Positions 1-5,626 of a stretch of 5,658 nt of DNA are shown here, piece by piece. Position numbers and translations under genes: made by a program. The notes under the pieces were generated by a model. It had not been told where the DNA came from. It made no database searches and worked only from the letters and a program-made list of their open reading frames with translations. This stretch comes from an uncultured Lentisphaeraceae bacterium (GTDB taxonomy: Bacteria > Verrucomicrobiota > Kiritimatiellia > RFP12 > DVOR01). The DNA lies in assembly GCA_946056345.1 (NCBI GenBank), contig CAMGJH010000087.1:1-5658 (forward strand), written 5' to 3'. How positions within the stretch are numbered: the first letter of the stretch is position 1; every line of letters starts with the position of its first letter.

Positions 1-26
1 CCGATAGGGTTGACTTTCTGTCCCAA
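1..26 (-). CDS. rpsC: Small ribosomal subunit protein S3, 5' end only (TTG start)
   Basis: Partial gene: only the first eight codons plus two bases of the ninth lie in the window. Read on the minus strand from position 26 they give M-G-Q-K-V-N-P-I-(G), the nearly invariant N-terminus of bacterial S3. S3 sits at the mRNA entry channel of the 30S subunit and helps unwind mRNA. The start codon is TTG (26..24). No ATG or GTG lies between the rplV stop and this codon, and a strong Shine-Dalgarno AAGGAG sits 6 nt upstream, so the TTG start is well supported. It follows rplV after 12 nt, matching the S10-operon order L22 then S3. The rest of the gene, with its KH domain, is outside the window. Confidence 0.93.
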
Positions 27-32
27 GGTAGG

Positions 33-38
33 CTCCTT
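33..38 (-). promoter_or_regulatory. Ribosome binding site of rpsC
   Basis: AAGGAG on the minus strand, starting directly after the rplV TAA stop, with 6 nt between it and the TTG start of rpsC. It decides the start of rpsC, because it is the only strong Shine-Dalgarno in this gap and the only initiation-competent codon at proper spacing is TTG. Confidence 0.85.
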
Positions 39-371
39 TTATTCGTTCGTCAGCACCACGGTGGCGTGGCTGAGCTTCTTCTGAATCGGCTTGGCGCTGC
101 CGCGGGCTCCGCACCAATAGCGCTTCATGCGGGTGCCCTCGTCAAAGACGGCCTTCTTGACCGTCAGCGTCTCGGGGTCGAGATTGTAGTTGTTCTTCGC
201 ATTGGCGGCGGCGGAGCGCAGCGTCTTGGCGAGGAACTTCGCGGCCTTCAGCGGGCTAAAGTCGACGATGGCCAGAGCATTGGCCAGGGTCTGCCCCTGA
301 ACGCGGCGAGCAAGCGGGCGGGCCTTACGCACGGAGATGCGGAGGTTGCGGGCAATGGCTTTCACTTCCAT
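39..371 (-). CDS. rplV: Large ribosomal subunit protein L22
   Basis: L22 binds 23S rRNA early in 50S assembly, and its long beta hairpin lines the peptide exit tunnel. The 110-residue product has the usual bacterial length. An N-terminal globular part (about residues 1-78) includes RISVRKARPLARRV and the segment ANAKNNYNLD. A C-terminal hairpin (about 79-102) ends with the conserved SHATVVL. The M82-K83-R84 motif, at the same numbers as in E. coli L22 where its deletion gives macrolide resistance, is present. The residues that follow are unusual: W86-C87-G88 where E. coli has M-P-R. The start is an ATG with AGGAGG seven nt upstream. It lies 15 nt after rpsS and 12 nt before rpsC, and is co-transcribed with both. 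Identification is secure; the effect of the hairpin substitutions is unknown. Confidence 0.97.
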   Translation of the reverse strand: MEVKAIARNLRISVRKARPLARRVQGQTLANALAIVDFSPLKAAKFLAKTLRSAAANAKNNYNLDPETLTVKKAVFDEGTRMKRYWCGARGSAKPIQKKLSHATVVLTNE

Positions 372-378
372 GTCTGTT

Positions 379-384
379 CCTCCT
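379..384 (-). promoter_or_regulatory. Ribosome binding site of rplV
   Basis: A perfect AGGAGG Shine-Dalgarno sits 7 nt upstream of the rplV ATG, beginning just after the rpsS TAA stop. It fixes the rplV start. Confidence 0.85.
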
Positions 385-386
385 AA

Positions 387-665
387 TTAGCGCCCGGCCT
401 TTTCGGTGAGACCACCGTGAGCCTTGAAGGTGCGGGTGTGGGCGAACTCGCCCAAGCGGTGCCCGACCATGTTCTCGGTGATGAACACCGGCATGTGCTG
501 CTTGCCGTTGTGGATGGCAAAGGTGTGCCCGACGAACTCGGGAAGCACCATCGAGCGGCGCGACCAGGTCTTGATCGGCAGTTTCTTGCCCGAAGCGTTC
601 ATCTTCTCCACCTTCTTCAGGAGGGAAGCTTCAACGTAAGGGCCTTTCTTAATCGAACGAGCCAT
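387..665 (-). CDS. rpsS: Small ribosomal subunit protein S19
   Basis: S19 lies in the head of the 30S subunit, binds 16S rRNA together with S13 and contacts A-site tRNA and the inter-subunit bridge. The 92-residue product has the family's normal length. Diagnostic blocks are visible: [11 protein letters not shown] at the N-terminus, [24 protein letters not shown] in the middle (about residues 31-54, split here only by reading), and the signature [17 protein letters not shown] (about 64-80). The position usually occupied by Pro in FAPTRTF is His here, a tolerated site in the family signature. The start ATG follows the rplB stop by 6 nt. The Shine-Dalgarno is weak: GGAG lies 13 nt upstream inside the end of rplB, which suggests that translation is coupled to rplB. 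Confidence 0.97.
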   Translation of the reverse strand: MARSIKKGPYVEASLLKKVEKMNASGKKLPIKTWSRRSMVLPEFVGHTFAIHNGKQHMPVFITENMVGHRLGEFAHTRTFKAHGGLTEKAGR

Positions 666-671
666 AGTGGA

Positions 672-1496
672 TTACTTTCTCCGCTTGACGATAAAGCGAT
701 TGCTATTCTTACGGCGGTTGCGGGTCTTGCCGCCCTTGGCCAGCTTGCCCCACGGGCTGCGGGGATGGCTGCCGCCGGAGGTGCGCCCTTCACCACCGCC
801 CATCGGGTGGTCAACCGGGTTCATCGCCACGCCGCGGACGGTCGGGCGGATGCCGAGCAGACGCTTGCGCCCGGCCTTGCCGAACTTAACGCCCGACCAG
901 TCGCCCTCGCCCACGGCACCAATGGTGGCCATGCAAGCGCAGGAGACCATCCGCACTTCGCCCGAGGGCAAGCGCAGCGTGGCCAGGCCGTTATCGCGGG
1001 CCATCAGCGTGCAGCTGGTGCCGGCGGAGCGAACCATCTGGGCGCCCTTGCCGGGAACGAGCTCAACATTGTGCAGGGCCATGCCCAGCGGAATCTTCTC
1101 GAGCGGGAGGGCGTTGCCCACCGTCGGCTCGGCGTCGGGGCCGGAAACCACGGTCATACCGACCTTGAGGCCCTCGGGCGCGAGGATGTAGCGCTTCTCG
1201 CCATCAGCGTAGTTCAGCAGGGCGAGGTTGGCGGTACGGTTCGGATCGTAGCAGAGGGCGGCCACCTTCGCGGGAATCCCGTGCTTGTCGCGGAGGAAGT
1301 CCACCACGCGGAAGCGGCGACGCACGCCACCGCCACGATGGCGGACGGTGATGCGGCCCTGGTTATTGCGGCCGGCAGCGCTGTTCTTCGCGAGCGTCAG
1401 GTGAGCGACCGGCTTCTCCTTGGAGAGATGGGTGCGCACCTGGGAAACGCGGAAGCGCATACCCGGACTGCGGGGTTTGTAGTTTTTCAGTGCCAT
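672..1496 (-). CDS. rplB: Large ribosomal subunit protein L2
   Basis: L2 is a core 50S protein needed for subunit association and for a functional peptidyl-transferase centre, where its C-terminal extension approaches the active site. At 274 residues it is full length (E. coli 273). Seen in order: an N-terminal extension with YKPRSPGMR; the OB-fold part with [14 protein letters not shown] (about 44-57) and a [11 protein letters not shown] block (84-94); the SH3-like part with APEGLKVG (106-113) and AGTSC (158-162); and the C-terminal signature [15 protein letters not shown] (217-231) followed by MGGGEGR and the basic tail ending FIVKRRK. The conserved His (H229 in E. coli mature numbering) is H230 here, but the second histidine of the usual DHPHGGGEG motif is Met232. 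The start is an ATG with AAGGA ten nt upstream, 22 nt after rplW, the largest gap between genes in the cluster. Confidence 0.98.
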   Translation of the reverse strand: MALKNYKPRSPGMRFRVSQVRTHLSKEKPVAHLTLAKNSAAGRNNQGRITVRHRGGGVRRRFRVVDFLRDKHGIPAKVAALCYDPNRTANLALLNYADGEKRYILAPEGLKVGMTVVSGPDAEPTVGNALPLEKIPLGMALHNVELVPGKGAQMVRSAGTSCTLMARDNGLATLRLPSGEVRMVSCACMATIGAVGEGDWSGVKFGKAGRKRLLGIRPTVRGVAMNPVDHPMGGGEGRTSGGSHPRSPWGKLAKGGKTRNRRKNSNRFIVKRRK

Positions 1497-1506
1497 AGAT
1501 AGGGTG

Positions 1507-1511
1507 TCCTT
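1507..1511 (-). promoter_or_regulatory. Ribosome binding site of rplB
   Basis: AAGGA lies 10 nt upstream of the rplB ATG within the 22-nt rplW-rplB spacer. It is the only Shine-Dalgarno-like sequence in that gap. Confidence 0.65.
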
Positions 1512-1518
1512 TGGCAGT

Positions 1519-1791
1519 TTAGACGATTTCGATACGCTCGCCGTCGCGCAGCGTCACGATCGCGCGCTTCCAGGCCTGGGTGGCCGTGGTGCGGCGGGTG
1601 CGCGTGGGGACGGTGCGGCTGCGGTAGTTCGAGGTGTTCACGCTCTCAACGTGCACGCCGAACTGCGCTTCAACAGCCGCGCGGATCTCGGGCTTGGTCG
1701 CCTCGGGGGCGACTTCAAGCATGTACTGGCTCTTCTGGCCGATCAGGGTGCCCTTCTCGGTCACAGAGACTTTGCGGATGATGGTCTTCAT
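1519..1791 (-). CDS. rplW: Large ribosomal subunit protein L23
   Basis: L23 binds domain III of 23S rRNA beside the exit of the peptide tunnel, and is the docking site for trigger factor and signal recognition particle. The 90-residue product is slightly short but within the bacterial range (about 90-100). Family features: an N-terminal [11 protein letters not shown] segment; the core pattern [19 protein letters not shown] (about 23-41) followed by [17 protein letters not shown] (about 44-60); a basic loop; and the C-terminal strand [17 protein letters not shown]. The start ATG overlaps the rplD stop as TAATG (one shared base) with only a weak Shine-Dalgarno (AAGG about 10 nt upstream), so translation is probably coupled to rplD. 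Confidence 0.96.
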   Translation of the reverse strand: MKTIIRKVSVTEKGTLIGQKSQYMLEVAPEATKPEIRAAVEAQFGVHVESVNTSNYRSRTVPTRTRRTTATQAWKRAIVTLRDGERIEIV

Positions 1792-2456
1792 TACTTGTCC
1801 GCCTTTCCGGTCACACGGGCCAGACGCGCTTCGAGCGCCTCGTAGGCCTTCGCCGTGACCACAATGTTCTTGAAGCGGCAGAGCATGTAGACATCCGTCT
1901 CACCGGCGGCGGCCACGCCCACTTCGGGCAGGTTGCTCACCGAGAGGAAGAAGTTGTCGTTGGCGTCCCCGGCCAAGGCGTCGTCATCAACGATCACCAG
2001 GCAGGAGCGCGTCATGCCCATCGCCTTGAACATCTCGGCAGCCGTCTTGGTCTTCGGCGCCTCGAAGTTCAGCGAATCGATCACGCAGAGCTCGCCGGCG
2101 GCAATCTTGTCGCTCAGCGCGCGGGCGAACGCCAAGGCCGAAACCTTCTTGTTCACCTTCTGCGAGTAATCGCGCGGGACGGGGCCGAAGGCCACACCGC
2201 CGCCACGCCACACAGGGTTGCGCGACGAACCGAAGGAAGCGCGGCCAGTGCCCTTCTGCTTCCACGGCTTCTTGCCGGTGCCGGAGACTTCGGACTTGTT
2301 CTTGGTGGAGGCCGTGCCGGCGCGATAGCCGTTCAGGATGGCCACAACCGTGTCCTTCACGGCCTGCTCGCCGCGATCCAGGACGAGCTGCGCCTCGTCG
2401 ACGGTCTTCTCGCCCGTCACGGCGCCGGTCTTGTCGTAAACTTTGATCGTGCTCAT
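1791..2456 (-). CDS. rplD: Large ribosomal subunit protein L4
   Basis: L4 binds domain I of 23S rRNA and extends a loop into the constriction of the exit tunnel. In E. coli it also represses its own S10 operon and inhibits RNase E. The product is 221 residues, starting MSTIKVYDKTG. The tunnel loop is plain: NKSEVSGTGKKPWKQKGTGR at about residues 53-72, followed by NPVWRGGGVAFGP (80-92) and SQKVNKK (98-104). The C-terminal half is the usual alpha/beta domain with LVIVDDD. The reading frame is open a further 60 codons upstream, but that stretch overlaps rplC and is not L4-like. The true start is the ATG at 2456, which shares one base with the rplC stop (TAATG) and has AAGAAGG ten nt upstream. 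No E. coli-type L4-binding leader was recognised in this locus. Confidence 0.97.
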   Translation of the reverse strand: MSTIKVYDKTGAVTGEKTVDEAQLVLDRGEQAVKDTVVAILNGYRAGTASTKNKSEVSGTGKKPWKQKGTGRASFGSSRNPVWRGGGVAFGPVPRDYSQKVNKKVSALAFARALSDKIAAGELCVIDSLNFEAPKTKTAAEMFKAMGMTRSCLVIVDDDALAGDANDNFFLSVSNLPEVGVAAAGETDVYMLCRFKNIVVTAKAYEALEARLARVTGKADK

Positions 2457-3091
2457 TACTTGGAAGCCTTCTTGAGAGCCTTCGTCACGCGGACGATGCC
2501 ACCGTTGGGGCCGGGCACCGCGCCGTGCAGGAGAATCAGGTTCTCCGCGGCGAGGACCTTGGCCACGCGGATATTCTGGGTGGTGCGGACCACGCAGCCC
2601 ATGTGCCCGGGCATCTTCTTGCCCTTCTCGACCCAACCGGGGAGGTCACGGGCGGCGATACCGCCGGGGCGGCGCTTGGAGTGGCCACCGTGGCCGTGGG
2701 GGCCGCCGGCGAACTTGAAGCGGCGAACCACGCCCGCGAAGCCGCGGCCCTTGGTCGTCGCCTGCACATCCACATATCCAACGCCTTCGAAAATCGAAGC
2801 GGTCACCGTGTCGCCGGGCTTCACCTCATCGGCGCTGTCCGGAGCGAACTCGGAGAGGACCTTGGTGGTCTCCACGCCCGCCTTCTCGAAGCGGGTGCGC
2901 TCGGCCTTGCTCAGGCGCTGCGCCTTCTGGGCCTCAAACCCGAGCTGGGCGGCCACATAGCCGTCCTTCTCGACCGTCTTCACCTGGACAACCGGGCAGG
3001 GGCCGACTTCCACGACCGTCACGGGCACCGCAACGCCGTTCTCGTCCCAAATCTGGGTCATCCCAATCTTCTTGCCAATCAAGCCTTGCAT
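2456..3091 (-). CDS. rplC: Large ribosomal subunit protein L3
   Basis: L3 is an early 50S assembly protein. A central extension from it reaches towards the peptidyl-transferase centre. At 211 residues it is full length (E. coli 209). Recognisable blocks are the N-terminal GLIGKKIGMTQIWDENG (about 3-19), VTVVEVGPCPVVQVKT (24-39), the family signature YVDVQATTKGRGFAGVVRR (106-124) with GGPHGHGGHSKRRPGG after it, and the C-terminal KGKKMPGHMG (156-165) and LLHGAVPGPNGG. The loop that holds a methylated glutamine in E. coli L3 (Q150, substrate of PrmB) reads IAARDLP here and has no glutamine, so that modification cannot occur. The ATG start has a very strong AAGGAGG seven nt upstream that overlaps the rpsJ stop codon; the gap to rpsJ is 12 nt. 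Confidence 0.97.
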   Translation of the reverse strand: MQGLIGKKIGMTQIWDENGVAVPVTVVEVGPCPVVQVKTVEKDGYVAAQLGFEAQKAQRLSKAERTRFEKAGVETTKVLSEFAPDSADEVKPGDTVTASIFEGVGYVDVQATTKGRGFAGVVRRFKFAGGPHGHGGHSKRRPGGIAARDLPGWVEKGKKMPGHMGCVVRTTQNIRVAKVLAAENLILLHGAVPGPNGGIVRVTKALKKASK

Positions 3092-3098
3092 GGGTCAT

Positions 3099-3106
3099 CC
3101 TCCTTA
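3099..3106 (-). promoter_or_regulatory. Ribosome binding site of rplC, overlapping the rpsJ stop
   Basis: TAAGGAGG on the minus strand: its first three bases are the rpsJ stop codon, and the purine core lies 7 nt upstream of the rplC ATG. It is the strongest Shine-Dalgarno in the cluster. Because ribosomes finishing rpsJ cover it, L3 initiation is likely linked to S10 termination. Confidence 0.85.
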
Positions 3107-3412
3107 GATGCGAATGGTGATGTCCACGCCGGCGGGCAGATTCAACTTCTTGAGCTCGTCGACCGTCTTGGCCGTCGGGCTCACGATATCCAGCAACCGC
3201 TTGTGCGTGCGCATCTCGAACTGATCCATGGACTTCTTGTCCCCGTGCGGAGAGCGGTTCACGGTGAAACGCTCAATGCGCGTCGGGAGCGGAATCGGGC
3301 CGACAATCTGGGCCCCGGTGCTGCGCGCCGTGTCAAGGATGGCACCCACGGCCTGGTCGAGCACCTTGTGGTCGTACGCCTGCAAGCGAATGCGTATGCG
3401 CTGACTTTGCAT
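3104..3412 (-). CDS. rpsJ: Small ribosomal subunit protein S10 (NusE)
   Basis: S10 is a 30S head protein. As NusE it also pairs with NusB on boxA RNA and supports transcription antitermination and transcription-translation coupling. The product is 102 residues, the typical bacterial length, starting [16 protein letters not shown]. Conserved parts are the [21 protein letters not shown] loop region (about 37-57, in two blocks) and the C-terminal [10 protein letters not shown] followed by [11 protein letters not shown]. The chosen start is the ATG at 3412, which matches the family N-terminus and has an AGG ten nt upstream. A GTG at 3418 is in frame but would add only two residues. The 7-nt gap to fusA contains an ATG that overlaps the fusA stop and is followed at once by TGA. 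The gene directly follows fusA, with no tuf between them. Confidence 0.97.
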   Translation of the reverse strand: MQSQRIRIRLQAYDHKVLDQAVGAILDTARSTGAQIVGPIPLPTRIERFTVNRSPHGDKKSMDQFEMRTHKRLLDIVSPTAKTVDELKKLNLPAGVDITIRI

Positions 3413-3419
3413 TCTCACA

Positions 3420-5489
3420 TTACCTGTTGAGTAGTTCTTCCTTAACTGCCCGAGGCACCACCGCGAACGCGCCGGTTTCCATCGTGTAGCCGGCTCGTCC
3501 GCGCGAGAGCGAACGGATCGCCGTGGCGTACCCGAACAGTTCCGCCAGGGGCACCTGCGCGCGCACTTCCTGAAGGTCTCCCTTCATTTCCATGTCGCGC
3601 ACTTGCCCGCGGCGGCCGTTGATGTCCCCCATGATGTCGCCGACGTACTCCGGCGGCGTCACGATGTCGAGGGACATGATAGGCTCCAGAAACTCCGGTT
3701 GCGCGGCCAAAGCCGCCTCGCGGAAGCCGATGACGGCCGCGCTCCGAAAAGCCACGTCTGAAGCCGTCTCTTCGTCCATTATGGCGCAATCGACGACCTC
3801 TGCCCTGACATCCGTCATCGGATAGCGTGCGAGCACGCCAGTCGCTATTGCGTCAAATAAAGCGTTCGTAATAATAGCAGAATATTCCGGCTTAGGCAAG
3901 CCCTTCATTGCACTTTTTGCAACGAGGGCCTGCCGCCCCTTCCCCCGCTCGAGCGGTGAGACCTCGATGGTCAAGGTGGCGCAATGCCGCTTGCCGGCGA
4001 TCTCACGGTCGAACGTATACGTCTGGCGGGCCGTCATCGTCACGGTCTCGTAGTAGGAGACCATCGGCTTGCCCGTATTCGCCATTACGTTGAACTCACG
4101 TTTCAAGCGGTCGACGAGGATCTCCAAATGGAGCTCGCCCATCCCGCACAAAATCTGTTGCCCGGTCTCCCCATCCACGCGCACCTGGCAGGTGGGGTCC
4201 TCGGCGGCCAGCTGGCCCAGCGCGCCGGCGAGCTTATCCTTCTCGGCCGTGCTCTTGGGCTCAATGGCCATAAACATCACCGGCTCGGGGGCCGTGATGC
4301 CCATCAGTGCCACGGGCTTGTTCTCCACGCAGAGCGTGTCGCCGGTGGTCACCTCCTTCAAGCCCACCACCGCGCCGATGTCGCCGGCTTCCAGCGTCTC
4401 GAGCTCTTCCTCTTCGTCTGACTTCACGCGCAGGAGCTTCATCACCCGCTCGCGCTTCTTCGTGCGCGGATTGTAGACCTGCTGCCCGCGCTTCAACACC
4501 CCGCCATAGACGCGCACGAAGAAGAGCCGCCCCACATAAGAATCGGTGGCAATCTTGAAGACCAACGCCGAGAGCGGCGCGCTCGCCGACATCTCGATCT
4601 CGGTGGGCTCCTCGGTCTTCACATGCGTGCCCACCGGTGCCTTGCGCTCGTTCGGCGAGGGCAGATAATCGACCACCCCGTCCAGCAGCGCCTGCACGCC
4701 CTTGTTCTTCAGCGACGAGCCGCAGAAGACCGGCACCATCGCCTGCGCAATCACCGCGCGCCGGATGGCCGCCTTCACCGCCTCCGCCGGCTGCTCGGGC
4801 TCCTCCAGGTAGGCCTCCATAAAGGTGTCATCCACCTCCGCGAGAGCCTCCAAGAGCGCCTCGTGCCCGGCCTGCGCCGCATCGGCCAACGCCGCCGGTA
4901 CCGCCACATCCTCAAAGGTCTTCCCCTCGGCATCCAGATAGTGGCGATACTTCAAGGTAATCAGGTCGATTTCCCCGGCGTAGTTCTCGGCCGCACCCAC
5001 CGGCATCATCACCGGCACCGCGTTCGCCCCCAACTTCTCGCGCATTTCGCCCACCGCGCGCTCGAAGTTCGCCCCCATGCGGTCCATCTTATTAACAAAG
5101 GCAATGCGCGAGACGTGGTAGCGATTTGCCTGCCGCCAGACGGTCTCCGACTGCGGCTGCACCCCGCCCACCGCGCAAAAAACCCCCACCGCACCATCCA
5201 ACACGCGCAGCGCGCGCTCCACCTCGATGGTGAAGTCCACGTGCCCAGGCGTGTCGATAAGATTGATTTGGGTGTTGCGCCAAGCGCAAGTGATCGCGGC
5301 GGAAGTAATGGTAATCCCGCGCTCGCGTTCCTGAATCATCCAGTCCGTCACCGTATTGCCGTCGTCCACATTCCCGAGGCGGTGCGTCATCCCGGCGTAA
5401 AAAAGGATGCGTTCGGTCGTCGTCGTCTTGCCCGCGTCAATGTGGGCGACGATGCCAATGTTCCGAATCTGTTCCATGCCTGTGGCCAT
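3420..5489 (-). CDS. fusA: Elongation factor G family GTPase, EF-G2 (recycling-type)-like
   Basis: A 689-residue ribosome-dependent GTPase, annotated fusA by position and overall similarity. G-domain motifs are intact: P-loop AHIDAGKT (15-22), RGITI with Thr60, DTPGH (79-83), NKMD (133-136) and GSSLKNKG (257-264). Domain II starts near 306 (LSALVFKIA), domain III holds GMGELHLEI (449-457), domain IV runs from about 476 to 600, and domain V holds LEPIM and FGYAT (652-656). Ordinary EF-G carries an SGGxGQYG-type loop in domain IV and a tip histidine (E. coli H583). Here the first is replaced by [11 protein letters not shown] (493-503) and the second aligns with Asp572. Together with [11 protein letters not shown] in switch I (41-51), this recalls mitochondrial EFG2 and spirochaete EF-G2, which recycle ribosomes rather than translocate. 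This comparison is from memory, so the subfamily is likely but not proven. The start ATG at 5489 has AGAGGA four nt upstream; Met5 lacks one. The 3' third has less GC-biased codons than the 5' part. Confidence 0.93.
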   Translation of the reverse strand: MATGMEQIRNIGIVAHIDAGKTTTTERILFYAGMTHRLGNVDDGNTVTDWMIQERERGITITSAAITCAWRNTQINLIDTPGHVDFTIEVERALRVLDGAVGVFCAVGGVQPQSETVWRQANRYHVSRIAFVNKMDRMGANFERAVGEMREKLGANAVPVMMPVGAAENYAGEIDLITLKYRHYLDAEGKTFEDVAVPAALADAAQAGHEALLEALAEVDDTFMEAYLEEPEQPAEAVKAAIRRAVIAQAMVPVFCGSSLKNKGVQALLDGVVDYLPSPNERKAPVGTHVKTEEPTEIEMSASAPLSALVFKIATDSYVGRLFFVRVYGGVLKRGQQVYNPRTKKRERVMKLLRVKSDEEEELETLEAGDIGAVVGLKEVTTGDTLCVENKPVALMGITAPEPVMFMAIEPKSTAEKDKLAGALGQLAAEDPTCQVRVDGETGQQILCGMGELHLEILVDRLKREFNVMANTGKPMVSYYETVTMTARQTYTFDREIAGKRHCATLTIEVSPLERGKGRQALVAKSAMKGLPKPEYSAIITNALFDAIATGVLARYPMTDVRAEVVDCAIMDEETASDVAFRSAAVIGFREAALAAQPEFLEPIMSLDIVTPPEYVGDIMGDINGRRGQVRDMEMKGDLQEVRAQVPLAELFGYATAIRSLSRGRAGYTMETGAFAVVPRAVKEELLNR
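3871..3899 (-). promoter_or_regulatory. Candidate internal promoter within fusA, facing rpsJ
   Basis: On the minus strand, TTGCCT (3899..3894, four of six consensus bases) is followed after 17 nt by TATTAT (3876..3871, five of six). The -10 box is directly preceded by TGC, an extended -10 motif. It sits in the most AT-rich patch of fusA, about 450 nt upstream of rpsJ. In E. coli, promoters inside fusA are known to drive the downstream tufA gene, so the position is plausible. The call rests on motif match only and could be chance in an AT-rich coding patch. Confidence 0.4.
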
Positions 5490-5493
5490 GCTA

Positions 5494-5499
5494 TCCTCT
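5494..5499 (-). promoter_or_regulatory. Ribosome binding site of fusA
   Basis: AGAGGA lies 4 nt upstream of the ATG at 5489 (GAGG core at 5 nt). It supports that ATG over the in-frame second Met codon twelve bases further in. Confidence 0.75.
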
Positions 5500-5525
5500 T
5501 ACTACGCTCCAAATGGACCGAATGA

Positions 5526-5536
5526 TGTCAAAGAAC
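5526..5536 (-). promoter_or_regulatory. boxA-like antitermination element in the fusA leader
   Basis: The minus strand reads GTTCTTTGACA here, which closely matches the boxA consensus of rRNA leaders (E. coli TGCTCTTTAACA). boxA RNA is bound by the NusB-NusE(S10) heterodimer to make RNA polymerase resistant to early termination. The element lies about 30 nt downstream of the predicted transcription start and about 37 nt before the fusA ATG, within the untranslated leader. The operon's own second gene encodes S10, so feedback is conceivable. No clear boxB hairpin was seen next to it. The call rests on motif and position only. Confidence 0.5.
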
Positions 5537-5574
5537 GGTTAAGTCTACTTCCCTCCAAAGAGAAAAGTGCGCGC

Positions 5575-5604
5575 AAGATAGCACATCTCCCCCCATCCTG
5601 TCAA
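5575..5604 (-). promoter_or_regulatory. Sigma-70-type promoter of the fusA-S10 operon
   Basis: On the minus strand a perfect -35 box TTGACA (5604..5599) is separated by 18 nt from TATCTT (5580..5575), which is preceded by TGC, an extended -10 motif. The predicted start of transcription is near 5567, giving a leader of roughly 78 nt before the fusA ATG. The spacer carries a run of six G. No other good promoter lies in the intergenic region, and no gene is visible upstream within the window, so this likely drives the whole fusA-to-rpsC unit. Confidence 0.72.
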
Positions 5605-5626
5605 CCCCCTTTTGCGGCGCGAACCC

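Noticed and set aside
417..1502. Long plus-strand open frame (361 codons) antisense to rpsS and rplB
   Set aside because: It mirrors two certain ribosomal protein genes; its Ala/Gly/His/Arg-rich translation matches no family and is the usual antisense shadow of GC-biased codons.
2457..2636. 60-codon N-terminal extension of rplD
   Set aside because: It overlaps the end of rplC, is not L4-like, and the ATG at 2456 gives the canonical N-terminus with TAATG coupling.
3413..3418. GTG at 3418 as the rpsJ start
   Set aside because: It would add two residues absent from the family N-terminus and leaves only about 4 nt to the AGG; the ATG at 3412 fits the family and spacing better.
2525..3430. Plus-strand open frame (301 codons) antisense to rplC and rpsJ
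   Set aside because: Shadow of conserved genes; low-complexity composition and no recognisable domain.
5475..5477. Met5 of fusA as the true start
   Set aside because: A good Shine-Dalgarno is correctly spaced for the first ATG at 5489 but too far from this one; the difference is only four residues.
4623..5525. Plus-strand open frame (300 codons) antisense to the 5' half of fusA
   Set aside because: His/Arg/Leu-rich shadow of the conserved GTPase domain, with no supporting context.
5504..5533. TTGACA inside the leader as a second -35 box
   Set aside because: At 17 nt downstream the sequence is AGCGTA, a poor -10; the stretch is better explained as the 3' part of a boxA-like element.
5490..5574. 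E. coli-type L4-binding hairpin or riboswitch in the leader
   Set aside because: Only small palindromes (such as TCCA-AA-TGGA at 5508-5517) and a TTTGGAG direct repeat were found; nothing resembles the known L4 target or a riboswitch fold.
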